The notes under the pieces were generated by a model that was given only the letters and a program-made list of their open reading frames with translations, had not been told where the DNA came from and did no database searches. DNA of 64,000 nt from Rhynchospora pubera (Eukaryota; Streptophyta; Magnoliopsida; Poales; Cyperaceae), in NCBI GenBank assembly GCA_028095005.1, contig CM051459.1:271331229-271395228 (forward strand), read 5' to 3'. Shown here piece by piece: positions 46,445 to 59,489 of the stretch. The first letter of the stretch is position 1; each line of letters opens with the position of its first letter. The position numbers were made by a program, and so were the translations under genes.

Positions 46445-49417
46445 CATTATTCATATGTTATTTGTTCAAAAATATTGGACCGTACATGGTAATTATGCAT
46501 ATAAACTCTTTGAACTGTCTAGAAAATGATTCATATGTTATCTACATTTAAACTCTTTATACTATCTAGAATATTATTCATATGTTATTTATTCAAAAAG
46601 ATTGGATTATAGATGATAATTACGCATATAAAGTGCAAATAATGCAATTATGAGAATCATTCGAGCATTTCAATCGTTTGTAGATTTATTCTAAGTTATT
46701 TCATCACAACAATTGATATTTAAACTCTTTATACAGTCTATAATATGATTCATATGTTATCTATTCCAAAAGAATGAATTATAAATGATAATTACACATA
46801 TAAAGTGCAAATAATGCAATTCCGAGCATCATTTGAGCATTTCAATCGTTTCTGGATTCATTCTAAGTTATTTCATCGCAATATTATACATTTAAACTCT
46901 TTATGTTGTCTAAAATATTATTACTATGTTATTAATTCAAAAAAAAAGATTATAAATGATAATTACGCATATAAAGGGCAAATAATGCAATTCTTAGCAT
47001 CATTTGACCATTTCAATAATTTCTGAATTCATTCTAATACATTTCATCACAATAATCCACATTTAAATATTTTATACTATCTATAATATTATTCATATGT
47101 TATTTATTCAAAAAGATTAGTTTGTACAAGATAATTACGTATATAAATTGTAAATAATTCAACTCTGAGATTCATTTGAGCATTTTAATCGTTTCTGGAT
47201 ACATACTAAGTCATTTCTTCACAATAATCAACATTTAAACTCTTTATATTGTCTTCAAAATTATTCATATGTTATTTATTCAAAAATATTGGATTATACA
47301 TTTTAATTACGCATATAAATTGCAAATAATGCAATTCTGAGTTGATATTTGATCATTTCAATCATTTCTACATTCATTCTAAGTCATTTCTTCACAATAA
47401 TCTACATTTAAAGTTTTATAATGTCTAGAAAATGATTCATATGTTATTTATTCAAAAAATTGGATTATACATGGTAATTACGCATATAAAATGCAAATAA
47501 TCCAATTCTGAGCATTTCAATCGTTTCTGGTTTCATTCTAAGTCATTTCAGCCAAATAATCTACATTTAAACACTTTATACTGTCTAGAATATGATTCAA
47601 TTGTAGTTCATCTAAAAAAGATTGGATTACAATTGGTAATTACTCATACAAAGTGCAAATAATGTAATTCTGAGTATCATTTGAGCATTTTAATCTCTAC
47701 TAGACTCATTAGAATTCATTCATCACAATAATTTATATTTAAACTCCTTATACAGTGTAGAATACGATTCATATGTTTATTTAATCAAAAAGATTGGATT
47801 ATATAAGGTAATTACGCATATAAAGTGCAAATAATGCAATTCTGAGTGTCATTTGAGCATTTCAATTGTTTATGGATTCATTCTAAGTCATTACATCACA
47901 ATAATCAACATTTAAACTCTTTGGAATGTCTAGAAAATGATTCATATGTTATTTATTCTAAAACGGTTGTTTATAAATGTTAATTACGCATATAAATTGC
48001 AAATAATGCAATTCTGAGCATCTTTTATGCATTTCAATCGTTTGTGGACTCACTCTAAGTCATTTCTTCATAATAATATACATTTAAACAGTTTATATTG
48101 TCTAGAATATGATTTAATATGTTATTTATTCAAAAAGATTGGATTATATATGGTAATTACGCATATAAAATACAGATAATGCAATTCTGAGCATCATTTG
48201 AGCATTTCAATCGTTTCTTAGTTCATTCTGAGTCATTTCTTCACATTTAAACATTTTATACTGTCTTGAATATAATTCACATGTTATTTAATAAAAAAGA
48301 TTGGATTATACAAGGTATTTACTAAACATATAAAATGCAAATAATGCAATTTGAGCATCATTTGAGCATTTCAATTGTTTCTAGATTCATTCTAAGTCAT
48401 TTCTTCATAATAATCAATATTTAAACTATTTATAATGTTTAGAATATGATTCATATATTTTTTAATAAAAAAGATAGGATTATACATGGTAATTACGCAC
48501 ATAATTTGCAAATAATGCAATTCTTAGCATCATTTAAGCATTTCAATTGTTTCTGGATCCATTCTAATTCATTTGTAAACAATATTTAAACCATTGGATT
48601 ATATTCATATTTTATTTATTCAAAAATATTGGATTATACATGGTAATTACGCATATAAAGTGAAAATAATGCAATTCGAAGAATCATTTAAGTTTTTACA
48701 TCATTTCATAAGGCATTCTAAGTCATTTCCGCCCAATAATCTATATTTAAACACTTTATTCTGTTTAGAATATGGTTCATATGTAGTTTTTCCAAAAAAG
48801 ATTGGATTACAATAGGTAATTACTCATACAAAGTGCAAATAATGCAATTCTGAGCATCATTTGAGCATTTCAATCTCTACTAGACTCATTAGAAGTCATT
48901 CATCACAATAATCTACATTCAAACTCTTTATACTGTGTAGATTATGATTCATATATTATTTATTCAAAAAGATTGGATCATGTAGGGTAATTACGCATAT
49001 AAAGTACAAATAATGCAATTCTGAGCGTCATTTGAGCATTTCAATCATTTATGGATTCATTCTAAGTCATTTCATCACAATAATCTACATTTAAACTCTT
49101 TGTACTGTTTAGAAAATGATTCATATGTTATTTATTCAAAAATAGTTGTTTATAAATGATAATTACGTATATAAAGTGCAAATAATGCAATTCTGAGCAT
49201 CTTTTATGCATTTTAATCGTTTCTGGACTCATTCTATGTCATTTCTTCACAATAATATACATTTAAACTCTTTATACTGTCTAAAATATGATTAATATGT
49301 TATTTATTCAAAAATATTAGATTGTATATGGTAATTACGCATAAAAAAATGCAAATAATGCAATTCTGAGCTTCATTTCTGAATTTCAATCGTTTCTGGA
49401 TTCATTCTGAGTTATTT
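46445..49417. repeat. Satellite array, segment 2
   Basis: About 17 further head-to-tail monomers of the ~173-bp satellite with the same landmarks. Copies differ by scattered substitutions and small indels; a shorter monomer variant occurs at about 46450-46520 and a variant with ctctactagactcattagaa near 47694 and 48874. No coding potential. Confidence 0.95.
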
Positions 49418-51059
49418 TGATAAATGATTTTCATACCAACTATTTCAACCATTTATAGGTCTTAATTTCATGATTTTATGTGTTGTTTCTGACTTTTAAT
49501 TGTTAATGTATGGTAGAAGCTAGGTACTGCCATGGTTACTTCCTTTTGTACAGGATCTACACGATTTGGCTACTCGACACGGCTGATTGTGCCGACTTTG
49601 ACCTGACCAGCGACCTACAGACTTGACATGCGACCCACAGGGAGCTCAGCGGGTAGCAAATGGTGACTGGCGATGTCGAAGATTTCAGCGGGCCGCTAGG
49701 TTCGGCAGCGGACCGCTGGAAGATGGGAACCAACAGAATAAAATAGCACAGCCAAATTTGCTACTGCTTTCTAACCGCTATTGCGTCAGATTTAGAGCCT
49801 CTATTTGCACGACCTCTACCTTTAGAGAACCGACAATGATGACTATATAAGGGAGAAACGTCAATGCCAAGGGGGTTAGCAAATTAGAGGAATTTTCTCA
49901 GCAAAAGGAGAACAGAGTTACAGGTGTCTAGCGGGTCGCCAGTCTTTCCTGTGGGCCGCTGTTGAGTAGCAGAAAACAGAAAGATAGAGATCAAGTTGCT
50001 TTTCTGTTGTAACTTAGTTTCTTTCTTATGTTTTCTTTTCTCTTTGATACTTGGATGTTTTGTATGATGTCTAATCGCGAGTAGATACCTTTTTAGGGGC
50101 CGTGGTAGTGAACCTTTAGTTTATGGATTGATGATACTATTTTAGTTGATTTCTTTGTTGCATATTGTGTTTTATACCTTGATTTTATCTGATTAATCTG
50201 ATTGAACTTGAATTGCTTAGGTTAATTTGCTTGTATCCGTCAAGTATAGGCCGTGCTTGATTGTTAGATGGTTAAGTCCAAACTATCCTAAGTTATTTAT
50301 TAACAATTGTACCTACTAAAAAATCTTTTTCGAAAGCGAAAGCTCTAGGAGTTCATAGGTTAGAAAGGTATAAACACGTAGAAACTAGACCACGAAACGA
50401 AAGTTAAAATCTAGATCCTACTTGATGGATTTAGAGTTAGTTGAATTGATAACCAGACCTAAAATGAGAGTTTGATCTGTAACACCTCAACCTAAACTCA
50501 AATCCATACACAAAGAAACTTCTAAATTAACTAAAAAGTTATTTCAGCCTTGACACTAGCGGGCCGCTAAGTGAACCAGCGAGGTGGTCTATGCTCGCCA
50601 AGTAGCCAGCGACCAGCCAAGTAGTCAAGCGACCTGAGTTCAATCAGCGGGCCGCTGGAACTGGAGTAAACTGAAGTTTTATCTTACCTTAAGCCCCTAA
50701 TCTTTAATTAGCTGTTTAAATCTTTCTTAATATGCAACCTGTTAATTTAGGATTTTAGAAAATGCTAAATTTACTCAACTAATCTTACCTTAAGCCCCTA
50801 ATCTTTAAATCTTTAATTAGCTGTTTATCTTACCTTAAGCCCCTAAACTTAATTGTAATTTTACTCAACTATTATTTCTGTGTCAAATCAACTTTTCTTG
50901 CAAAACCCTTTAGTCTAGTAAATTAAATCGACTTAAAACTTAGTTATTTCATCTCAGTCCCTGTGGTTCAACCCCGAAGTACTTAGACGATTGTCGTACG
51001 CTTGCGACTGAATTTAGGTATATTAGGGAATAATTCTAAAGCTAGGAAAAATAACATCA
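49418..51059 (+). mobile_element. Solo LTR of an Athila/Tat-like Ty3/gypsy retrotransposon
   Basis: TGATAAATG start and AACATCA end (TGAT/ATCA), with a perfect 5-bp TSD tattt (49413-49417, 51060-51064) and satellite on both sides. Length 1642 bp. The 3' part has the phrase ccctgtggttcaaccccgaa, typical of Athila/Tat/Ogre LTRs. It contains a promoter TATA, about six GC-rich motifs of the form agcgggccgct, and a ~30-bp direct repeat (cttaccttaagcccctaa, three times at about 50685-50845). No internal domain remains. Confidence 0.88.
49843..49851 (+). promoter_or_regulatory. TATA box of the LTR
   Basis: CTATATAAG in the U3 part of the solo LTR, followed by a GA-rich transcript-like stretch. Confidence 0.6.
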
Positions 51060-54000
51060 TATTTCTTCACAATAATCTACATTTAAACGTTTTATAATGC
51101 CTAGAATATAATTCACATGTTATTTAATAAAAAAGATTGGATTATACATGATAATTACTACGCATATAAAATGCAAATATTGCAATTCTGAGCATAATTT
51201 GCATTTCAATCATTTCTGAATCCATTCTAAGTCATTTCTTCACAATAATCAACATTCAAACCATTTATACTGTTTAGAATATGATTCATATGTTATTTAT
51301 TCAAAAAGATATGATTATACATGGTAATTACGCATATAAATTGCAAATAATGCAATTCTTAGCATCATTTAAGCATTTCAATCGTTTCTGGATTAATTCT
51401 AAGTCATTTTTACACAATAATCTACTTTTAAACTCTTTATACTATCTAGAATATTATTCATATATTATTTATTTAAAAAGATTGGATTATACATGGTAAT
51501 TACGCATATAAAGTGAAAATAATGCAATTCAAAGCATCATTTGAGTATTTCAATCGTTTCTTAATGCATTCTAAGTCATTTCAGCCCAATAATCTACATT
51601 TAAACACTTTATAATGTCTAGAATATGATTCATATGTTGTTTATCCGAAAAAGATTGGATTACAATTTGTAATTAGTGCAAATAATGCAATTCTGAGCAT
51701 TATTTGAGCATTTCAATTTCTACTAGACTCATTAGAAGTCATTCATCACAATAATGAACATTTAAATTCTTTATACTATGTAGATAATGATTCATATGTA
51801 ATTTAATTAAAAAGATTGGATTATATAAGGTAATTACGCATATAAATTGCAAATAATGCAATTCTGAGCGTCATTTGAGCATTTCAATCGTTTATGGATT
51901 CATTATAAGTAATTTCATCAAAATCATCTACATTTAAACCCATTATACTGTTTAGAATATGATTCAAATGTTATTTTCTCAAAAAGATTGTATTATAAAT
52001 GTTAATTACGCATATAAAGTGCAAATAATACAACTCTGAGCATCTTTTATGCATTTCAATCGTTTCTGGACTCATTCTAAGTCATTTCTTCACAATAATA
52101 TACATTTAAACTCTTTATACTGCCTAGAATATGATTAATATGCTATTTATTCAAAAATATTGGATTATATATGGTAATTACGCATATAAAATATAAATAA
52201 TGCCATTCTGAGCATCTTTTGAGCATTTCAATCGTTTTTGGATTCATTCTGAGTCATTTCTTCACAATAATCTACATTCAAACATTTTATACTGTCTAGA
52301 ATATAATTCACATGTTCTTTAATAAAAAATATTGGATTATACAGTGTAATTACTATGCATATAAAATGCAAATAATGCAATTCCGATCATCATTTGAGCA
52401 TTTCAATCATTTCTGGATTTATTCTAAGTCATTTATTCACAATAATCAACATTTAATCCATTTGTAATGTTTAGAATATGATTCAATGTTATTTATTTAA
52501 AAAGATTTGATTATTCAAGGTAATTAAGCATATAAAGTACAAGTTAAGCAATTCTGACCTTTATATGAGAATTTCAGTTGTTTCTGGATTCATTCTATGT
52601 CATTTCATCTCAATAATCGATATTTAAAACCATTATACTGTCTAGAATATGATTTATAAATTATTTATTGCAAAAAAATGGATTATACATTGTAATTACG
52701 CATATAAAGTGCAAAATAATGCAATTGTGAGCATCATTTTTGCATTTCAATTGTTTATGCATTAATTCTAAGTCATTTCTTCCCAATAATCTACATTTAA
52801 ACCTTTTATACTGTTTAGAATATGATTCACATGTTATTTATTCAAAAATATTATATTATACATTGTAATTACACATATAAAGTGCAAATAATGCAATTCT
52901 GAGCATCATTTTCGCATTTCAATTGTTTATGCATTAATTCTAAGTCATTTCATCCCAATAATCTACATTTAAACTCTTAAAACTGTTGAGAATATGATTC
53001 ATATGCTCTTTATTCAAAAAAAATGGATTATACATGATAATTATGCATATAAAGTGCATAATTATGCAATTCTGAGCATCATTTCAATCTTTTCTGTATT
53101 CATTCTAATTCATTTCTTCACAATAATCAACATTTAAAATCTATATGCAGTCTAGAATATAATTCATAAGTTATTTATTAAAAATGATTGGATTATACAT
53201 TGTAATTATGCATATAATTTGCATGTAAAGCAATTCCGAGCAATATTTGAGAATTTCAGTGGTTTCCACATTCAATCTAAGTCATTTTATTTCAATAATC
53301 TAAATTTAAACCATTTATACTGTTTAGAATATGATTCATATGTTATTTATTCAAAAAGATTGGATTATACATGGTAATTACTCGTATAAACTGCAAATAA
53401 TGCAATTATGAGCATCATTTGAGCATTTCAGTTGTTTCTATATTCATTCTAAGTCATTTCATCACAATAATCTACATTTCTACTCTTAATACTGTCAAAA
53501 ATATAATTCATATGTTATTTATTTACAAAGATTGGATTATAATTGGTAATTACGCATATAAAGTGCAAAAAATGCAATTATGAGCATTCTTTATGTATTT
53601 CAATCGTTTCTGGATTCATTCTAAGTCATTTTTTTTTACAATGAGATGCATTTAAACCCATTATACTGTTTAGAATATGATTCATATGTTATTTACTCAA
53701 AAAGATTGTATTATACATGGTAATTACTCATATAAAGTGCAAATAATGCAATTCTGAGCATCATTTGTGCATTTAAATCGTTTCTGGATTCATTTAACTC
53801 ATTTCATGACAATAATCTACATTTAAACTCTATATACTGGTTAGAATACAATTCATATGTTATTTATTGAAAAAGATTTGATTATACATGGTAATTATTA
53901 TACATATAAAATGCAAATAATGCAATTCTGACCATTATTTGAGCATTTCAATCGTTTTTTAATTCATTCTAAGTCAATTCAACACAATAATCTACATTTA

Positions 54001-56460
54001 AACTCTCTAAACTGTCTAAAATATGATTCATATGTTATTTATTCAAAAAGATTGGATTATAAAGGTAATTTCGCATATAAATTGCAGATTGTGGAATTTT
54101 GAGCATCTTTTCAGCATTTCAATTGTTTATGGATTCATTCTATGTTATTTCATCACAATAATGTGCATATAGACTCTTTATACTATCTAGATTATGCTTC
54201 ATATGTTTTTTATTCAAAATATTAGATTATACATGGTAATTACGCATATAAAATGCAAATAATGCAATTCTGAGCATTTCAATCATTTCTAGATTCATTC
54301 TAAGTCGTTTCATCATAATAATCTACATTTAAACTCTTTATACTATCAAGAATAAAATTCTTATGTTATTTATTTAAAAAAATGGGATTATACTTGGTAA
54401 TTACAAATATAAAGTACAAATTATGCAATTTTGAGGAATCCATTTAACATTTCAATCTTTTCTGGATTCAATCTATGTCATTTGTTCACAATAATCACTA
54501 TTTAAATCTTTATACTGTTTAGAATATGATTCATATGTTATTATTCTAAAAGATTGTATTATACATGGTAATTACGCTTATAAAGTGCAAATAATGCAAT
54601 TCTGAGCATCATTTGAGAATTTCAGTCGTTTCTGTATTCATTCTAAATCATTTTATCACAATAATCTACGTTTTAACCCTTTAGACTGTCTAGAATTTGA
54701 TTCATATGTTATTTATTAAATAATATTGGATTAAACATGATTATTAGGAGTATAAATTGCAAATAATGCAAATCTGAGCATCATTTAAGCATTTCAATCA
54801 TTTCTGGATTCATTTTATGTCATTTTATCACAATAATCTACATTTAAACTCTATAGTAGTCTAGAATATAATTCATATATTATTTATTCAAAAAGATTGG
54901 ATTATACAATGTAATTACGCATATAAATGCAAATAATGGAATTCTGAGCATCTTTTGAGTATTTTAGTCGTTTATGGATTCATTCTATGTAATTTATCAC
55001 ACTAATCGACATTTAAACTCTTTATACTATCTAGATTATGATTCATATGTTATTGATTCAAAAATATTGGATTATACCTGGTAATTAAGCGTATAAATTG
55101 CAAATTATGAAATTCTGAGCGTATTTTGAGCATTTCAATCATTTCTGGATTCATTCTAAGTCATTTCTTCTCAATAATCTACATTTAAATTCTTTATATT
55201 GTCTAGATTATGATTCATATGTTATTTATTCAAAAAGATTGGATTATCCATGGTAATTACGCATATAAATTGCAAATAATGCAATTATGAGTATCATTTG
55301 AGCATTTCCATCGTTTCTGAATTCATTCTAAGTCATTTCATCACAGTAATCTACACTTAAACTATTTAGACTGTCTAGAATATAATTCATATGTTATATA
55401 TTCAAAAAGATTGGATTATAAATGGTAATTACGCATATAAATTGCTAATAATGCAATTCTGAGCATTTTTTGATAATTTCAATCATTTCTGGATTCATTC
55501 TGAGTCATTTCCTCACAATAATCTACATTTAAACCCTTTATACTGTCTAAAATATAATTGACATGATATTTATTCCGAACGATTGGATTATACATGGTAA
55601 TTACGCATATAAATGGCAAAATAATTCAATTCTAAGCATCATTTGTGAATTTTAGTCTTTTCTGGATTTATTCTAAGTCATTTCATCACATAAGTCTACA
55701 TTTAAAGTCTTTATACTATCTTGATATGATTCATATGTTATTTATTCAAAAAGATTGGATTATACTTGGTAATTACGGATATACAATGCAAATAATGTAA
55801 TTCTGAGCATAATTTAAGCATTTGAATTGTTTCCGGATTCATTCTAAGTCATTTATTCACAACAATCTATATTTAAACCCTTTGTACTTTCTAGAATACG
55901 ATTCATATGTTATTTATTCAAAAAAATTGGATTATACATGTCAATTACTCATATAAATGCAAATTATGCAATTTTGAGCATCATTTGAGCATTTCAATTG
56001 TTTCTGGATTCATTCTAAGTCATTTCTTCACAATAATCTACATTTAAACCGTTCTGACTTTTCTAGAATATGTTTCATAAGCTATATATTCAAAAAATTG
56101 GATTATATATGGTAATTACACATATAAAGTGCAAATAATGCAGTTCTGAGTATCATTTGAGAATTGTAGTTGTTTCTAGATTCATTCTAAGTCATTTCAT
56201 AACAAAAATTTGCATTTAAACTCTTTATATTATCTAGATTATGATTCCTATGTTATTGAATAAAAAAATTTGAATTATACATGGTAATTACGCATATAAA
56301 GTGCAAATAAGACAATTTTGACCATCGTTTGAGCATTTTAATCGTTTCTGGATTTATTCTAAGTCATTTCATCACAATAATCTACATTTAAACCCTTTAT
56401 AGTGTCCATAATATAATTCATATGTTTTTTTTTTCAAAAATATTGGATTATACATGGAAT
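51060..56460. repeat. Satellite array, segment 3
   Basis: About 30 monomers of the same ~173-bp satellite, uninterrupted. It ends abruptly inside a monomer after attggattatacatgg at about 56455. Divergence between neighbours is visible but landmarks stay in register; no obvious higher-order period by eye. Confidence 0.95.
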
Positions 56461-56779
56461 AAAATAAAATATGAGTGAGCTTTAGTTATTTTGATATTAT
56501 TTAAGATCGATCTTGTTTTGTAATAATTCATTTTAGTTATATGTTGATATGTTGGGTTAGATCAACATACATTTTAGTTCATTTTTTTAGAAAATCTTGA
56601 CATAGCTACGAATTTTAATTTTCAATGTAAATGTTTTCTTTTAATAGAAACATGCCAATGACCTTCTCTTAGAAAAAGAAAATTAGTTGTAGCAAATGGG
56701 CTTTTACTACAGTTGTGTGACGGGCTTAGCTTTTACTTGGCATGTGTGATAAGGGGGGCAAATTTGCTAAATTAATTAT
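56461..56779. other. Unique sequence at satellite edge
   Basis: AT-rich, no gene recognised. Confidence 0.4.
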
Positions 56780-57211
56780 GAGGAGAGTTCCGGTGCCCAC
56801 ATTTTGGATGCCCCCAAATGTTCCAAAACACACTTTTTTACTTCTTTTACAAAATATAAAATTCAAACTTCGAATCCAAACCGTTGATCTTATTCGATAT
56901 AACTAGCGATGCATTTTCATATAAGTTTTATAATTTTTGAAGTTTATTTGATACTTGATCAACAAATTGAAAATTGAACGAATGTAGTTAAATATGATAG
57001 ATTAATTCTAATATGTTCATATTTTAGTCTCTTGATCAAGTATCAAATAAACTTTAAAATTTATAAAACTTATATGAAAATGCATCGCTAGTTATATTGA
57101 ATAAGATCAACGGTTTGGATTCGAAGTTTGAATTTTATATTTTGTAATAGTAAAAAAGTGTATTTTGGGGCATTTGGGGGCATTCAAAATGTGGGCACCG
57201 GAACCCTCCTC
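56780..57211. mobile_element. Mutator-type MITE with 9-bp TSD
   Basis: Perfect TSD attaattat (56771-56779, 57212-57220). Ends GAGGAGAGTTCCGGTGCCCA and, reversed, GAGGAGGGTTCCGGTGCCCA. The arms are inverted repeats of about 200 bp running to near the centre (cttgatcaagtatcaaataa). A complete foldback element. Confidence 0.93.
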
Positions 57212-57220
57212 ATTAATTAT

Positions 57221-57355
57221 ATACCTGATTTTTCCCTTAATTATATTAACACCAAAAAACTTAATGCATCTTTAAAAAAAATGCAAAAGAGGGGGGGGGG
57301 GGCGGACAATGTCTATATTGGCACCTCTACTGCCTCAGCCCCTGGAAATATCTAA
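57221..57355. other. Short spacer between MITEs
   Basis: Contains a run of G (about 57289-57302). No gene. Confidence 0.4.
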
Positions 57356-57505
57356 GGGTGCGTTTGGATAGGTGTGGGAAGAAGGGAAGAAGGGAAGAAG
57401 TGGGAAGAAGTATTGGAAAGTGTGTAACTTTGTGAAGAGTTTGGATTGTTTATAATTTTTTTTCTTCCTTCTTCCCTATTTTTCTTCTCTCATCCAAACG
57501 CCCCC
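57356..57505. mobile_element. Tourist-like MITE, 150 bp
   Basis: TAA on both sides (57353-57355, 57506-57508). Ends GGGTGCGTTTGGATAGG and, reversed, GGGGGCGTTTGGATGAG. The interior is gaagaagggaagaag; the sequence gtgtaactttgtgaa is shared in inverse orientation with the copy at 58584. Confidence 0.9.
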
Positions 57506-57864
57506 TAAGAGGAATCAATCTCCATAAATAATTGTCTTTTCCTTTGGACCAAATTATTTCCAGTAGTTCTAAGTTTGTGCATTGTCATAATTCGAACACT
57601 TGCCATGCATATTGATTATTAGTGCCTTGCCTTACATGTACTCTTTAGATACTAGTGACTTCTGCAATCGGAGATAAGTCAACACAGTTCTTGTACGTCC
57701 CACGGAACTCGAAAGTATTTGACTTTCAGAAAGATACTTATCAAATTTTTTATTTATACACACTCACTGAGATGCGTTTGTATCGTCTAAGAATAAAATT
57801 ATAGTTAGTTATTCAAAGTAAAAAATAATTTCTAAACAATTAAGGATAAGTTTTTAAATATTTA

Positions 57865-58085
57865 GGGTGTGTTTGGATGAGCATAGAATAAGGAATAAGA
57901 ATAAGGAATTTCGGTATGCGTGCTTATTCAAATTCTTTATTCTTATACCATGGTTTTGTTAGTATAGGAATAAAGACCCAAATTCTTTATTCTTGTGTTG
58001 TTTGGGTTGCACAAGAATAAGAATAAGCACGCATATCGAAATTTTTTATTCTTATTCATTATTCCATGCTCATCCAAACACACCC
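57865..58085. mobile_element. Tourist-like MITE, 221 bp (second family)
   Basis: TTA on both sides (57862-57864, 58086-58088). Perfect inverted ends GGGTGTGTTTGGATGAGCAT. The arms continue with inverted aataagaataa/ttattcttatt blocks. Confidence 0.92.
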
Positions 58086-58088
58086 TTA

Positions 58089-58583
58089 GAATATTATTTT
58101 CAGTGTTTCAATACCGGACCGGATACTAGAAATATCGGATATCGAATCCAGTCCGGTAAGAAATAGCGATATCCCTTTTAACAGAAATACCCCTCTGGGA
58201 ATAAAAAATCATAAATTACGATTCGCGACAACTGTCTTTGCAGAGTCGCTCTGCCCATCTCATCCCTCTCGACATAGTTCACGCGAGCTTTGTACAATTG
58301 TATTCGACATTTACTTTTGTTCTCGGTGCTTCTTCTTTCATAGATTTATTGGGTAAATGGTACAAGCCCAATTGTCCGATTATTGGTTTTGCTTTTCAGT
58401 CAAGAGGTTTTGAAGTTTTGCTAGTTATCAAACAAAAGGGGAAGAAAAGGTGGTGTCTTTTGGGCAAAGATAGGACCCAAATCTAATATGGGTTGGAATA
58501 TTTTCGACGAATGGTGATTTGATGGAAGGGCAAGAAAAAGAGGAGAAGGAGAAGATCAAAGATGAGCAGAACTCCTTTAATAA
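58089..58583. other. Intergenic region
   Basis: A short ORF (58238-58486) has no recognisable domain. Nothing else seen. Confidence 0.35.
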
Positions 58584-58732
58584 GGATGCGTTTGGATCGT
58601 TGGAAGAAAGAAGAAGAAGAAAAAAGAAGAAGAAAAAAAATTATAAACAATTCAAACGATTCACAAAGTTACACACTTCCCAATACTTCTTCCCACTTCT
58701 TCCCTTCTTTCCACACCTATCCAAACGCACCC
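58584..58732. mobile_element. Tourist-like MITE, 149 bp
   Basis: TAA on both sides (58581-58583, 58733-58735). Ends GGATGCGTTTGGATCG and, reversed, GGGTGCGTTTGGATAGG. Same family as 57356-57505 and 31912-32053, inserted in the opposite orientation to 57356. Confidence 0.9.
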
Positions 58733-58735
58733 TAA

Positions 58736-59489
58736 GGTAACAATACCTTCATATATTTTCAATTGATGTATTATCTACTGTGCATACTTTAATTATCACA
58801 AAAACAATATCCAAATTCAAAATATCAGCGGTGCCAAAGAAGTTGGGATATATATCTTCGTATTTGCTCCTTGTAGGAATTGGTTGGTGGTTAACTTTAA
58901 AATAAACTATATGGTTGTTGTTCACATTTATAAAGTGAATTGTGCCCTTTTTAGGTCTGAGTTGCAGATTTGACCAACTCCCTTTTCGTGTCCTCCAATT
59001 TTATTATGATTTTGCTTTTAGCAAAAGTTGTTTAAAGCAGTCCGGTTTTATCTTTCTTAACAGAAGTTGTAGTCATTTTCAGCTCTTGATGTATATTAGA
59101 GCTATAGATGGACTAACCTACGGGTCATTTTATTTGTGCATTACATTTTTCATTTGGCAATGCAAGTACTTCCTCCTTTTCTCTCTTTAATCATAAGTAG
59201 TTGTTGCTGCTTCTTATGAATCCTTAGAGCTCATCCCACACCTTTCCATGCATGCTCGATGGAAATCTACTTCTTCTGGTTTCATTTGTGCATGAATAAA
59301 AAGCATGTTTTAGAGATTGTCATCATGAACTTGCTTGAATCGCACAGACCTCAATATGTTGCATAATAAGCCGCTACATTTTGAAAAAGTTCCACAAAAA
59401 ACAATGTGAAATATCGTGAGTCCGTCTTCAATCACTTCCATATTATTTACAATAGCGCCCAAAGCTCCACTGTAAGTTATTTTGATATT
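58736..59489. other. Region upstream of the sulfotransferase pseudogene
   Basis: Earlier exons of the pseudogene would be expected here, but I could not identify them with confidence. Confidence 0.3.

Noticed and set aside
46805..51499. ORFs of about 70 codons recurring in the satellite
   Set aside because: They are chance open frames of the same monomer, broken in most copies.
42600..56460. Regularly spaced repeats resembling a CRISPR array
   Set aside because: The whole ~173-bp unit is conserved, with no unique spacers; it is a eukaryotic satellite.
58238..58486. 82-codon ORF as a gene or an upstream exon of the sulfotransferase
   Set aside because: No motif of that family and no splice site joining in frame.
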